A stretch of DNA of 64,000 bases from PALSA-894 sp963828625 (lineage in GTDB: Bacteria; Pseudomonadota; Alphaproteobacteria; Rhizobiales; Xanthobacteraceae), in the NCBI GenBank assembly GCA_963828625.1, contig CAWHEX010000003.1, positions 757,561 to 821,560 of the forward strand, read 5' to 3'. The notes under the pieces were generated by a model, which was not told the DNA's origin, searched no databases, and saw nothing but the letters and a program-made list of their open reading frames with translations. Made by a program: the position numbers and the translations under genes. Positions 1 through 9,074 of this stretch are shown one piece after another (positions within the stretch are counted from its first letter, which is position 1; each line of letters begins with the position of its first letter).

Positions 1-1
1 G

Positions 2-643
2 CTGATCGACACCGCGCCCGACCTTGTCGATACGCTCAACGTCATCCTCGCGCGTCATGACGTGCCGGCGGTGGCGTTCGACGAGGCGCGCACCATGATC
101 GGGGCCGGCGTGAAGCCGCTGCTGCAGCGCGCGCTCGCCTCGAAGGGCATGCAGCCTCCGCCCGCGGAGATCGACAAGCTGTTCAAGGAATACCTCGACA
201 TCTATGCCGAGCACATCGCGGACCGCTCGCGGCCGTTTCCCGGACTTGAACGTGCGCTCGACGCGCTGAGCGCCAAAGGCTGCCGTCTCGCGGTCTGCAC
301 CAACAAGCTCGAATGGCTCTCGGTGCGCCTGCTCGAACAGCTCGGCCTGAAATCCCGCTTCGTGGCGATCTGCGGCCAGGACACCTTCACGATGCGCAAG
401 CCCGACCCCGACATGCTGCGGCTCACCATCGCGCGCGCCGGGGGCGACACCGGACACGCCGTGATGGTCGGCGACTCGATGACCGATGTGGCGACCGCGC
501 GCGCGGCCGCGATCCCGGTGGTCGCGGTCGACTTCGGCTACACCGAAACGCCGCCCGCCGAGCTTGGGGCCGACCGGCTGATCAGCCATTTCGATGCGCT
601 GCCGGCCGCCGTGCTGGAACTCCTGCCGGGTGCGCCGGCCTGA
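2..643 (+). CDS. gph: Phosphoglycolate phosphatase-like HAD hydrolase, 5' end missing
   Basis: The frame is open from base 2, and its first residues LIDTAPDLVDTLN are what follows the catalytic DxDGTL motif in Gph-type HAD phosphatases, so the nucleophile and start codon lie before the window. Later motifs are present: CTNK (motif II Thr, near base 298), the lysine in MRKPDPD (near 393) and the GDSMTDV acidic motif (near 472). The family removes phosphate from 2-phosphoglycolate made during DNA repair or photorespiration. About 213 residues are visible of a usual 220-230. The family is clear; substrate specificity cannot be told from sequence, because relatives act on other small phosphates. 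Confidence 0.8.
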   Translation: MIDTAPDLVDTLNVILARHDVPAVAFDEARTMIGAGVKPLLQRALASKGMQPPPAEIDKLFKEYLDIYAEHIADRSRPFPGLERALDALSAKGCRLAVCTNKLEWLSVRLLEQLGLKSRFVAICGQDTFTMRKPDPDMLRLTIARAGGDTGHAVMVGDSMTDVATARAAAIPVVAVDFGYTETPPAELGADRLISHFDALPAAVLELLPGAPA

Positions 644-658
644 GCCGGCGTTTAACCG

Positions 659-674
659 TTAAGTAAGCGTTTAC
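659..674 (+). promoter_or_regulatory. Candidate CtrA-binding site upstream of chemoreceptor gene
   Basis: TTAA, seven bases, then TTTAC, one base off the CtrA consensus TTAA-N7-TTAAC known from alphaproteobacteria. It lies 64-79 bases before the chemoreceptor start at 738. Similar elements precede the second chemoreceptor and a sensor kinase in this window. The match is short, so this is a suggestion. Confidence 0.35.
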
Positions 675-737
675 CCTGATAACCGCTGCGGGCGCGCGCG
701 CTTCCTGCCTCGACCCTGCGCCACCGCGGTAAGACTG

Positions 738-2511
738 ATGCTCCAGAAAATTTTGGGATGGCGTCATCGCGATGATGCCGAAGCGGCCGACGCGCTGCCC
801 TTGGCCGAAGCCCCCTCGGCCATTCCCGAACTCGAAGCCGAAGCACTCGCACGCGCGCATGGCGGCGATCCGCGAAACGATCGACCTGATCGAGACCGAC
901 CTCGCCGCGATGATCCGCGACGTTCAGCGCGCGGCCGACACCGTGCGCGGCGGCACACGCGCGACCGCCGACGTGCTCGGCGCGATCCGCGGGCAAAGCG
1001 ACTCGCTCGAAACGCTCGCCGGTCATGCCACCGAGAATGCGACGCATCTTGCGAACGCCACGGAAGAGTTCGCGCGCTCGTCGAGCGAGATCAGCCGGCA
1101 GGTGCGCGAGGCCGGCGCGCTCACCGACGATGCCGGACACGCCGCGTCGGCCGCGGGAAACAGCGTCGATGGATTGAAGGCCTCGTCGGCCGAGATCGGC
1201 AACGTGGTGAGCCTGATTTCGGCGATCGCGAAACAGACCAATCTGCTGGCGCTCAACGCGACGATCGAGGCGGTACGCGCAGGCGACGCCGGGCGCGGCT
1301 TTGCGGTCGTCGCCAGCGAAGTGAAGGCGCTCTCCGGCGCGACGCAGAACGCCACGGAAGAAATTCGCCGCAAGATCGAGCAGTTGCAGCGCGACGCGCA
1401 GGAATCGATCGCCGCCGTCAACCGCATCACATCGACGATCGGCGCAATCCGCCCCGTGTTCGCCGCGGTCGCGCAGGCGATCGAGGAGCAGATCGCGATC
1501 ACCAGCGAGCTTTCGCGCGGCGCGTCGGATTCTTCGCGCTTCGTCGGCTCGGTCGCAGAAAGCGCCGCCGAGATCAAGCTCGCGTCGGCGCGCGCGCAGC
1601 AGAGCGGCGACGGCATCGATCGTTCGGGACAGGACGCCGCGAACCTTGCGGCGAAGCTTCAGACGCGCTTCGTCACGTTCCTGCGCCAGACCGAAATCGG
1701 CGACCGCAGGCGGCACGACCGCCTGCCCTGCGATCTCGCGGTCGTGCTGCGCCAGGGGAGCATCGCGGTGCGCGCGCAAACCGCCGACCTGTCCGAAGGC
1801 GGAATGCTGGTGCGCGGCGGCGAGACCGATGCGCTGCCGGTCGGGACCAGCGTGGAGGCGGATCTCGCCGGCATCGGGCGCGGACGCGCGCGCATCGTCG
1901 GGCGCTCGGCGCTCGGCCTGCATGTCGAGTTCACCGCGCTTGAAGCGGCAGCCGAAGCAGCGCTGCGCGAGCGCCTCGATTCCATCCGCGAGGAGAACAA
2001 GGAATTCGTCGATCGCGCGCTCGACAACGCCGCGATGATCTCGATGGCGCTCGAGGACGCCGTGACCGAAGGCGCGATCACGCGCGAAGCGATCTTCGAC
2101 ACCGACTATGCGCCGATCGAGGGCACCGACCCGATCCAGTTCCGTACGCGCTCGCTCGCGGTGCTGGAAGATTTGCTTCCGGGAATCCAGGAGCCGCTGC
2201 TTGCCTCCGACAAGCGCATGATCTTCTGCGCGGCGGTCGACCGGAACGGCTATCTGCCGGTTCACAACCGCATCTATTCGCATCCGCAGAAGCCGGGCGA
2301 AGTCGCGTGGAACACCGCGAACTGCCGCAACCGGCGCATCTTCGATGACCGCGCGGGCCTGAGCGCTGCGCGCAACGTCCGCCCCTACCTGATCCAGAGC
2401 TACCCGCGCGACATGGGCACCGGCGTCGTGATCATGATGCGCGAGATCGATGCCCCGGTGCGCCTGTTCGGCAAGCATTGGGGCGGCTTCCGCACGGCCT
2501 ATAAAATCTGA
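738..2511 (+). CDS. Soluble methyl-accepting chemoreceptor with PilZ domain (frameshift near 858)
   Basis: No transmembrane segment is visible, so this is probably a cytoplasmic chemoreceptor. The signalling hairpin tip is clear (AKQTNLLALNATIEAVRAGDAGRGFAVVA, bases 1231-1315, cited here by position). A PilZ domain follows, with the c-di-GMP motifs DRRRHDR (near 1702) and DLSEGG (near 1786). The last ~190 residues end in HWGGFRTAYKI, a tail seen in some alphaproteobacterial receptors. The N-terminus MLQKILGWRHRDD at 738 reads as good protein but is in another frame from the rest; dropping one base near 858 joins them. The alternative is a start at ATG 859. It probably couples c-di-GMP to chemotaxis-type signalling. 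Ligand unknown. Confidence 0.8.
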
Positions 2512-2652
2512 TTGCGCAACGGCTTGGCCGCCCGCCCGGCGGTGCCTCATCCGCCACATTCGCAGAGTTTCGGTTGCGCCGCGCAGGCTGGGCCCCTATG
2601 GTCCTGCCCGGACAGCCGGGGGGCCGCCCGGGGCATTTTTTACGTTGACGTC

Positions 2653-3111
2653 ATGACAACCTTCGTACGTGCATCCGCAATCGCCGGCGCGCTCTTGCTT
2701 GGCGGTTGTTCCTCGTGGGCGCCGAGCCTGGACTTTCTCCCCAGCCTCTCGTCTGGCGCGAATGTCTCGCTCACCATCGAATCCGACCCGCCGGGCGCCG
2801 ACGCCAAAACATCGCTCGGGCCGAGCTGCCGCACGCCTTGCATGATCCCGGTGCCGGCGGATCGCAGCTTCACGGTCAACTATTCGCTCAACGGATATTT
2901 GCCGCAGGTGGTGCCAGTCGGACCGCGGGGCGCCGACAACATGAACGTCGATGTCGCGGGAGCTGCCACGCCGGAGCAGCAAATCGGCGGGATGCCGGAA
3001 CTCGCGCCCAATCCGGTCTATGCGCAGCTCCAGCCGGCGCCGCCGCCGGGGCCTCCGCCGCGCAAGGGCCGGCCGCGCCCCAAGCAGCCGCCGAAACAGC
3101 CGATCCGCTAA
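2653..3111 (+). CDS. Small proline-rich lipoprotein
   Basis: 152 residues from ATG 2653. The N-terminus MTTFVRASAIAGALLLGGCSS carries a lipobox (LLGGC), so the protein should be lipid-anchored. The middle (VSLTIESDPPGADAKTS, then CRTPC) resembles PEGA-like surface domains, in which a short beta-sandwich carries PPGA. The last 45 residues are rich in Pro, Arg and Lys, consistent with an extended periplasmic tail. Function unknown. The ATG was preferred to an upstream start because the signal sequence begins there. It stands alone before the tRNA gene. Confidence 0.7.
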   Translation: MTTFVRASAIAGALLLGGCSSWAPSLDFLPSLSSGANVSLTIESDPPGADAKTSLGPSCRTPCMIPVPADRSFTVNYSLNGYLPQVVPVGPRGADNMNVDVAGAATPEQQIGGMPELAPNPVYAQLQPAPPPGPPPRKGRPRPKQPPKQPIR

Positions 3112-3169
3112 CGGACGTTGGTTGACACCTTCCCGCGCCGCCCCTTAAACCAGCGGCCGCAATGCTTTC

Positions 3170-3244
3170 GGGCGCTTAGCTCAGCGGGAGAGCGTTCCCT
3201 TCACACGGGAGAGGTCATAGGTTCAATCCCTATAGCGCCCACCA
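3170..3244 (+). tRNA. tRNA-Val (anticodon CAC)
   Basis: The acceptor stem GGGCGC (3170-3175) pairs with GCGCCC ending at 3240. The D-arm GCTCAGCGGGAGAGC, the anticodon loop TTCACAC with anticodon CAC closed by CCC/GGG, the T-arm AGGTTCAATCCCT, discriminator A3241 and an encoded CCA (3242-3244) are all present. CAC reads the valine codon GUG. Confidence 0.95.
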
Positions 3245-3487
3245 TTTCCTCCATCTGATTTCCCGCCTCAGTGCCGCGCCGGCCTCGTACCAACGCTCCG
3301 ATCTGCGCCGAAACGATACAGTCGTTTTCCGGCGGGTTGTGCCGGCGCAACAGCGACAGAAAACAGCACCCCGCGCACGCGGATTTGGGTTGCCCGAACG
3401 GGCAAGTTATGGCCTTTCTGCGGCGGGCGCGGGGTGTTTCACCCCTCGCAATCGACCTTGAAGCGATTGAGAGAACGAGGGTTTTCG

Positions 3488-4094
3488 ATGCATTTGCGAA
3501 TCGTCGCCGCCGCCGCTGTGGCCTTCTCGCTGCTCGGCGCGGACGCCGCGCTGGCGCAGCGCGAATATCTTGGCGATGCCGACGGCCGCTATTCCGGCGG
3601 TCAGCCGGGCGGCAAGCGCTATGAGCTTTTCGGCGGCATGTCGTATGTCGGCGCCATCCGCCGCCAGACGGTCAGCGCACCCGGAAACTACGCGCCCGGC
3701 ACCATCATCGTGAACACCTCGGAGCGGCGGCTCTACCTGATCCAGGATGGCGGCACCGCGCTGAAATACGGCATCGGCGTCGGGCGCATCGGTTTCACCT
3801 GGGCCGGCACCACCTCGGTCGTCGCCAAGAAGGAATGGCCGGACTGGACGCCGCCGTCGCAGATGCTCAAGCGCCGCCCCGACCTGCCGCGCTTCATGAA
3901 GGGTGGATCCGGAGAATCCGCTCGGCGCGCGCGCGATGTATCTCGGCTCCTCGCTCTATCGCATCCACGGCTCGAACGAGCCGGAGACGATCGGACAGGC
4001 CGTGTCGTCGGGATGCTTCCGCCTGATGAACGACGACGTGATCGATCTCTACGGTCGCGTGAAGGTCGGCGCGAAGGTCATCGTGATGCGGTGA
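3488..4094 (+). CDS. L,D-transpeptidase (YkuD family), frameshift at 3908
   Basis: Secreted enzyme of about 200 residues that would cross-link peptidoglycan through L,D bonds. A signal peptide (MHLRIVAAAAVAFSLLGADAALAQ at the start, cleaved after LAQ) is followed by the YkuD fold: GTIIVNTSERRLYLIQ, then NPLGARAMYLG, YRIHGSNEP (catalytic-site His) and SSGCFRL (catalytic Cys). The reading frame breaks between FMKGG and PENPLGAR. Removing T3908 restores the motif exactly, so the break is probably a sequencing insertion. The start has a purine-rich stretch upstream (GAACGAGG). Family assignment is firm. Confidence 0.88.
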
Positions 4095-4103
4095 CTCGTC
4101 CGG

Positions 4104-4137
4104 GCATGATCTGATCCGAGATTTTTCGGGATCATGC
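4104..4137. repeat. RIME-like intergenic palindrome
   Basis: GCATGATC (4104-4111) and GATCATGC (4130-4137) bracket a short spacer containing ATTTTTCGG. On the minus strand it begins AGCATGATCCCGAAAAA, like the intergenic palindromes scattered through rhizobial genomes. It sits between two convergent genes and includes the stop codon of the DUF971 gene, so it may also act as a terminator hairpin. Confidence 0.5.
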
Positions 4138-4494
4138 TTTGTCGCGCGTCATTCCTTTCGCGGTCAGTTCGTCGAGATACTCCTGCCAGTACTTCGGCCG
4201 GTTGCGGCCGAGTTCGAGCAGGTAGTCCCAGCTGAAAATGCCGGTCGAGTGCAAATCGTCGAACACGAGGCGCACGGCATAATTGCCGACCGGGTTCACT
4301 TCCAAAATCATCACGTTGCGCTTGCCCGGCACGGTCTTGCGTTCGTCCGGCGAATGGCCCTGCACCTCGGCGCTCGGGCTTTTCACGCGCAGATATTCGG
4401 CCGGCAGCGCAACGCTTTCGCCCCCGTCGAACGCAACGGTCAGCGTCTTGCGATCCTTCGCGAGGCGCAGCTCTGTCGGCCAATGGTCGCTCAC
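4132..4494 (-). CDS. DUF971 (gamma-butyrobetaine hydroxylase-like N-terminal domain) protein
   Basis: 120 residues forming one small DUF971 domain: WPTELRLAKDRKTLTVAFD at the start, LPAEYLRVKSPSAEVQGH in the middle and YAVRLVFDDLHSTGIFSWDYL towards the end, the characteristic motif of the family. In eukaryotes this fold is the N-terminal zinc-binding part of gamma-butyrobetaine hydroxylase. Stand-alone bacterial versions have no settled role; some lie near iron-sulfur or molybdenum cofactor genes, as here beside divergent moaA. No Cys/His zinc set is obvious in this copy. Confidence 0.8.
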   Translation of the reverse strand: MSDHWPTELRLAKDRKTLTVAFDGGESVALPAEYLRVKSPSAEVQGHSPDERKTVPGKRNVMILEVNPVGNYAVRLVFDDLHSTGIFSWDYLLELGRNRPKYWQEYLDELTAKGMTRDKA

Positions 4495-4574
4495 GCTTTG
4501 AAATCCTTTCCAAGCCGCCCTATATCATATTGAATAGTCTGCCAAACACGCCCGAAACGGGCGTACCGGGAACC

Positions 4575-5600
4575 ATGGGCTTCGAACGCGCCACCACCGT
4601 CAAGGCGGCATCGCTGATCGATCCGTTTCAGCGGGCGATCACCTATCTGCGCGTCTCGGTGACCGACCGCTGCGATTTCCGCTGTGTCTACTGCATGTCG
4701 GAGAACATGTCGTTCCTGCCGAAGCAGGATCTGCTGACGCTGGAGGAACTCGACCGGCTGTGCGGCGTGTTCATCGGCCGCGGCGTGCGCAAGCTGCGTC
4801 TCACCGGCGGCGAGCCGCTGGTGCGGCGCGGGATCATGACGCTGGTGCGTTCGCTCTCGCGCCATCTCGGTGACGGCCTCGACGAACTGACGCTGACCAC
4901 CAACGGCTCGCAGCTGCCGAAATACGCCGCCGAGCTTGCCGATTGCGGCGTGAAGCGCATCAACGTCTCGCTCGATACGCTCGACGCCGACAAGTTCCGC
5001 GCGATCACGCGCTGGGGCGAACTCGACAAGGTGATGGCGGGGATCGACGCCGCGCAAAAGGCCGGCCTCGCGGTCAAGATCAACGCGGTCGCGCTGAAGG
5101 GCGTCAACGAGGATGAGCTTGGCGATCTCGTGGCGTGGTCGCACGGGCGCGGCATGGACGCGACCATCATCGAGGTGATGCCGCTCGGCGACATCGAGGA
5201 GAACCGGCTCGATCAGTATCTGCCGCTCTCGATCGTGCGCGCGCGGCTCGCCGAGCGCTACACGATGACGGACATCGACTATCAGACCGGCGGCCCTGCC
5301 CGTTATGTCCGTGTCGCCGAAACCGGCGGACGGCTCGGCTTCATCACGCCGCTGACGCACAATTTCTGCGAATCCTGCAATCGCGTGCGGCTCACCTGCA
5401 CCGGCACGCTCTATATGTGCCTCGGCCAGGAGGACGCCGCCGACCTGCGTGCGCCGCTGCGCGCCTCCGAGGGCAACGATCTCGTCAATGCGGCGATCGA
5501 CGGCGCGATCCTGCGCAAGCCGAAGGGCCACGACTTCGTCATCGACCGCCGCGCGCGCAAGCCGGCCGTGTCGCGACACATGAGCGTGACGGGCGGCTGA
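4575..5600 (+). CDS. moaA: GTP 3',8-cyclase MoaA (molybdenum cofactor step 1)
   Basis: 341 residues. This radical SAM enzyme turns GTP into 3',8-cyclo-GTP, the first step of molybdopterin synthesis. The radical SAM cysteines are in CDFRCVYC (near 4672), LTGGEPLVR is the SAM-binding GGEP motif, and the second iron-sulfur cluster cysteines are in CESCNRVRLTC (near 5367). The C-terminal Gly-Gly (VTGG) needed for activity in this family is intact. ATG 4575 was chosen because MGFERATTVKAASLIDPFQR is the usual length before the core; a TTG at 4530 would extend it. The rest of the pathway is not in this window. Confidence 0.95.
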   Translation: MGFERATTVKAASLIDPFQRAITYLRVSVTDRCDFRCVYCMSENMSFLPKQDLLTLEELDRLCGVFIGRGVRKLRLTGGEPLVRRGIMTLVRSLSRHLGDGLDELTLTTNGSQLPKYAAELADCGVKRINVSLDTLDADKFRAITRWGELDKVMAGIDAAQKAGLAVKINAVALKGVNEDELGDLVAWSHGRGMDATIIEVMPLGDIEENRLDQYLPLSIVRARLAERYTMTDIDYQTGGPARYVRVAETGGRLGFITPLTHNFCESCNRVRLTCTGTLYMCLGQEDAADLRAPLRASEGNDLVNAAIDGAILRKPKGHDFVIDRRARKPAVSRHMSVTGG

Positions 5601-5727
5601 TTCCGGCATACCCGACGCGCACAGCCGACATTCCCCACGGATGCTCGACGCACGGCCGCGACGCGTGTTAGCCCTCGTCGCGCCACGCAAATCGTAGTCC
5701 TTTCGTGGCTTTTCCATTGGAGTTACC

Positions 5728-6639
5728 GTGACGTCAGCGCGCGCAAACCGCCGCGGCATGCTCGCATTGATGGGGGCGATGGGATGCTTCGCCATCAACG
5801 ACATGGTGCTGAAGCTCACCGCGCAGCGCTATCCGCTTGGCGAAGTCATCACGGTGCGCGGCACGATCGCGACGCTGCTGGTCGGATCGTTCGTGATCGC
5901 GCTCGGGCACTACACGGCGTTTCCGCGCATGCTCAAGCCGCTCGTGCTCAGCCGCACGGCGTGCGACGGGCTCGCGATGGTGCTGTTCACGACGGCGCTC
6001 GTGCACATGCCGCTCGCGGAGCTTTCGGCGATCAATCTCGTCTCGCCGCTGCTCATCACGGCGGCCGCCGTGATCTTCCTTCGCGAAGAGGTCGGCTGGC
6101 GGCGCTGGACCGCGATCATGATCGGCTTCGCCGGCACGCTGCTGATCATCAAGCCGACGCCGGCCGCGTTCAACGCGTGGGCGCTGCTCGGCGTCGCGAC
6201 CGCGTTCGCGGGCGTCGCGCGCGACATGATCACGCGTCAACTCGACCGCAGCATTCCGAGTGTCATGATCTCCTTCATGGCGGCTTTCTGCTCGATGCTC
6301 ATCGGTCCGATCATGGGCCTGTTCGAGGAATGGCGGCCGATGGCGCTGTTTGATGTCGGCATGCTGACGATCTCGGCGACCTTCGTGGCGAGCGGACATT
6401 TTCTCGTCGTCACGGCGTTCCGTGGCGGCGTCGATGTCGCGGCGATCGCGCCGTTCCGCTACACGCTGCTCATCTTCGCGGGCGTGTGCGGCTATCTGGC
6501 GTTCGGCGAGGTGCCGGACCGCTTCGCGATCGCCGGATCGATCCTGATCGTGAGCAGTGGCCTCTATGCGCTCCATCGCGAGGTGGTGCGCCGCCGCGCG
6601 GTCGCAGCGCCGGTGCAGCCGGGTGAGCCTGGAGCCTGA
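5728..6639 (+). CDS. EamA-family (DMT) transporter
   Basis: 303 residues with about ten hydrophobic helices in two repeats, the form of drug/metabolite transporters of the EamA family (examples: MLALMGAMGCFAINDMVLK first helix; LEEDV-type loop FLREEVGWRRW; FGEVPDRFAIAGSILIVSSG last helix). GTG start at 5728 has TTGGAG ten bases upstream; ATG 5758 is an alternative. Such proteins export amino acids, nucleosides or other small metabolites, but the substrate cannot be inferred. It ends one base before the convergent chemoreceptor gene. Confidence 0.85.
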   Translation: MTSARANRRGMLALMGAMGCFAINDMVLKLTAQRYPLGEVITVRGTIATLLVGSFVIALGHYTAFPRMLKPLVLSRTACDGLAMVLFTTALVHMPLAELSAINLVSPLLITAAAVIFLREEVGWRRWTAIMIGFAGTLLIIKPTPAAFNAWALLGVATAFAGVARDMITRQLDRSIPSVMISFMAAFCSMLIGPIMGLFEEWRPMALFDVGMLTISATFVASGHFLVVTAFRGGVDVAAIAPFRYTLLIFAGVCGYLAFGEVPDRFAIAGSILIVSSGLYALHREVVRRRAVAAPVQPGEPGA

Positions 6640-8137
6640 TCAGGCCGCCGCGAGCCCGGTGATGTGCAGCAGCTCGCCGGCCTTGAGCATGACCGGCTCG
6701 AAGTGCACGCCGAAGCAGCCGCCCGCGATCCAGGCGACCTTGCCCTTGACCGGGCGCAGCCCCTCGAACGTCACCGCGACATCCATGCCGGCGGCAATGT
6801 GCGGGACGCAGGCGATGCGCGCCCCTCCCCGGCTGAGGTCGAACACCCGCGCGGAGACCTTCTGTCCGGCGAACTCGATGATCGCCGGAATGTCCACATC
6901 GAAACGCGGATGCTCGCGCAGGTCGGCGCGCAACGCGGAGCGCACGATCTCGGGAATCTCGGTGCGCACGATCTCGGCGGCGCGCTGCATGTCGACGGCG
7001 ACGCGCGCGACCTCGCTCGCGTTCGCGCTCGACTGCGTCACCATGCCGGCGATGCCGGTGACGCGCTCGGCGACGTCCGAGACCGCGACGGTCGTGCCGC
7101 GCACGTTGGTGACGAAGCCCGCGGTTGCGGCGCGCTGCTGATCCATCGCGGCCGCGACCGAATTGGTGACAAGCGATAGCTCGTCGATCGCCTCAGCGAT
7201 CGCGCCGATCGAGGCGACCGCCTCGCTGGTGGTCGACTGGATCTCGGCGATCTTGGCGCCGATCTCGCCGGTCGCCTTGCCGGTCTGCGTCGCGAGCGTC
7301 TTCACTTCGGTCGCCACCACCGCAAAGCCGCGCCCGGCCTCGCCCGCGCGCGCCGCCTCGATGGTGGCGTTCAGTGCAAGCAGGTTGGTCTGTTCCGCGA
7401 TCGCTGTGATGACACCGACGATCTCGCCGATGTCCTTGGCGGCTTTTGCCAACGCGCCGATGGTCTGGCGGGAATTCGCCGCGCGCTCGACCGCGCTGCG
7501 GCCGATGTCGGAGCCCTCGCGCACCTTGTGGGCGATCGCATCGATGGCGGCGATCACCTCGTCGGAAAGGCGCGCCGCGTCCTCGTTGAGCGTGCGCGAG
7601 TGGTCGGCGGCCTTCGCGGCCTCGGTCGAGGCGATATGCACCGTCTCGAGCGCGCCGCGCACGTCGGCGGTCTTGGTGCGCAGCACCGCAGAGCCGTCGG
7701 CGACGGTGCGCAGGCCGCGCTCGGTCGCGGCCTCGACCTCGCTCGCCATGTTCGACAGGTTGGCGCGGCGCGCCGCGCGTTCGGCGCGGGCGAGCTTGTC
7801 ATGTTCCGCGCTGTCGTGGGCACGCTCTGTGGCGGACGCGACCAGCGAGCCGGCGACCGCGGTCAGTTGGCTCATTTCGTCCCGCGCCGTCTCACCCGTG
7901 GGACGCGCTTCGGCCAGCGCCGCGATGGCGTCGGTCGTCTGGCGGACCGGCACGACGATGGACCGGGCGGCATAGAGCGCAAGCGCGATCGCGAGCGCCG
8001 GAACGCCGAGGCTGAATGCGGTCCATAGCGACGCGGAGTGCCCGCGCAGGCGCGCCGAATGCCTCGCGCGCAAGCAGCGCAAGCGCAGGCAGCAACGCCA
8101 CCACGAGCAGCCGCTCGGAAACAGTCAGATGCCGCAT
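6640..8137 (-). CDS. Membrane chemoreceptor with C-terminal PilZ domain (frameshift near 8050)
   Basis: About 498 residues. The N-terminus MRHLTVSERLLVVALLPALA and the segment LWTAFSLGVPALAIALALYAA give two membrane helices with a very short gap, so there is almost no periplasmic sensor. A HAMP-like region follows, then the signalling hairpin (AEQTNLLALNATIEAARAGE, bases ~7340-7400) and a PilZ domain with REHPR and DLSRGG motifs. The two N-terminal parts lie in different frames and meet between 8041 and 8060; one inserted or lost base explains it. It probably adjusts motility signalling to c-di-GMP. A candidate CtrA site lies ~90 bases upstream. Confidence 0.82.
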
Positions 8138-8225
8138 GGCTCCCCACCGGCCGGACCCCGGCCGCGCCAAGAGCGGCCTGCGCCAGCATGCGGCGCAAAC
8201 CGTAGTTGCATCATGGGCGTACGTG

Positions 8226-8242
8226 GTTAACCAGACGTTAGC
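8226..8242 (-). promoter_or_regulatory. Candidate CtrA-binding site upstream of chemoreceptor 2
   Basis: Read on the minus strand: CTAA, seven bases, TTAAC, one mismatch from TTAA-N7-TTAAC. It lies about 90 bases before the start at 8137, within the divergent region shared with dctQ. Confidence 0.45.
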
Positions 8243-8425
8243 CCACTATTCGGAACCCGGTCGCGGCGGGCCGCCTGATTCCGCCCAACCTGCGGATTTC
8301 ATGGCCAAGATTCGGTTGACGCCGGATGCGCGATTGAGGCTAAGCTGCGTTCAACCGGCGCCAGACCGGATCGACAAAAACGGGACAATCCAGAAGGGGT
8401 GGAGCGGGACGCCACCCAAGAGGGG

Positions 8426-9047
8426 ATGGCAAACGTGGGTGCGCTCCTTCGTGTGAGCCGCGTCATCGACGCGACCAATTTCCGTATCGGAAAAGCGCTG
8501 GCCTGGCTGATCCTGGCGGCCGTCATCGTGTCGGCGGTCAACGCGGTCATCCGCAAGCTGTTCGATACCTCGTCGAACTCCTGGCTGGAGCTTCAATGGG
8601 TGTTGTTCGGCGCGGTGTTCCTGATCGTCGCCTCATGGACCCTGCTCGATAACGAGCACATCCGCATCGACATCGTGAACAACTCCTTCACGCAGCGCAC
8701 GCGCAACATCATCGACGTTGTCGGGCACGCCCTCTTCCTGCTGCCGCTCACCATCATCATGATCATCACGTCCGTTCCGTTCGTGTTCAAATCGATGCAG
8801 CTCAACGAGCAATCGATGAATGCCGGCGGCCTGCCGCAATGGCCCGCCAAGGCGCTCATCCTGATCGGGTTCGTCCTGCTCTTCTTCCAGGGGGTGTCCG
8901 AGCTGATCAAACGCATCGCCGTGATGATGGGCGATAATTCCCGACCCGTATCACACCGCCGGCGGATTGAAGGCTGCCGCCGAGGCCGAGGTGGCGCGAC
9001 TGCTCGCCGAGACCAAAGCTGCCGAAATCCAACCCAAGTCCAACTGA
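8426..9047 (+). CDS. dctQ: TRAP transporter small permease DctQ (frameshift at 8936/8937)
   Basis: About 206 residues with four membrane helices typical of DctQ (IGKALAWLILAAVIVSAVNA; LQWVLFGAVFLIVASW; HALFLLPLTIIMIITSVPF; ALILIGFVLLFFQGVSELIK). It pairs with DctM to import organic acids using a sodium gradient and a periplasmic binding protein. The C-terminal tail PDPYHTAGGLKAAAEAEVARLL is in a second frame; dropping one A at 8936/8937 gives MMGDIPDPYHTAGG without a break. ATG 8426 has a purine-rich AAGAGGGG directly before it; GTG 8399 is an alternative. dctM follows after 27 bases. Confidence 0.88.
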
Positions 9048-9074
9048 ACCCGCGAACCGTCCGGAGTACCCACC

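Noticed and set aside
652..2559. Long minus-strand open frame opposite the first chemoreceptor gene
   Set aside because: It is the antisense of a gene with clear signalling and PilZ motifs and has the Arg/Ala-rich character of high-GC shadow frames.
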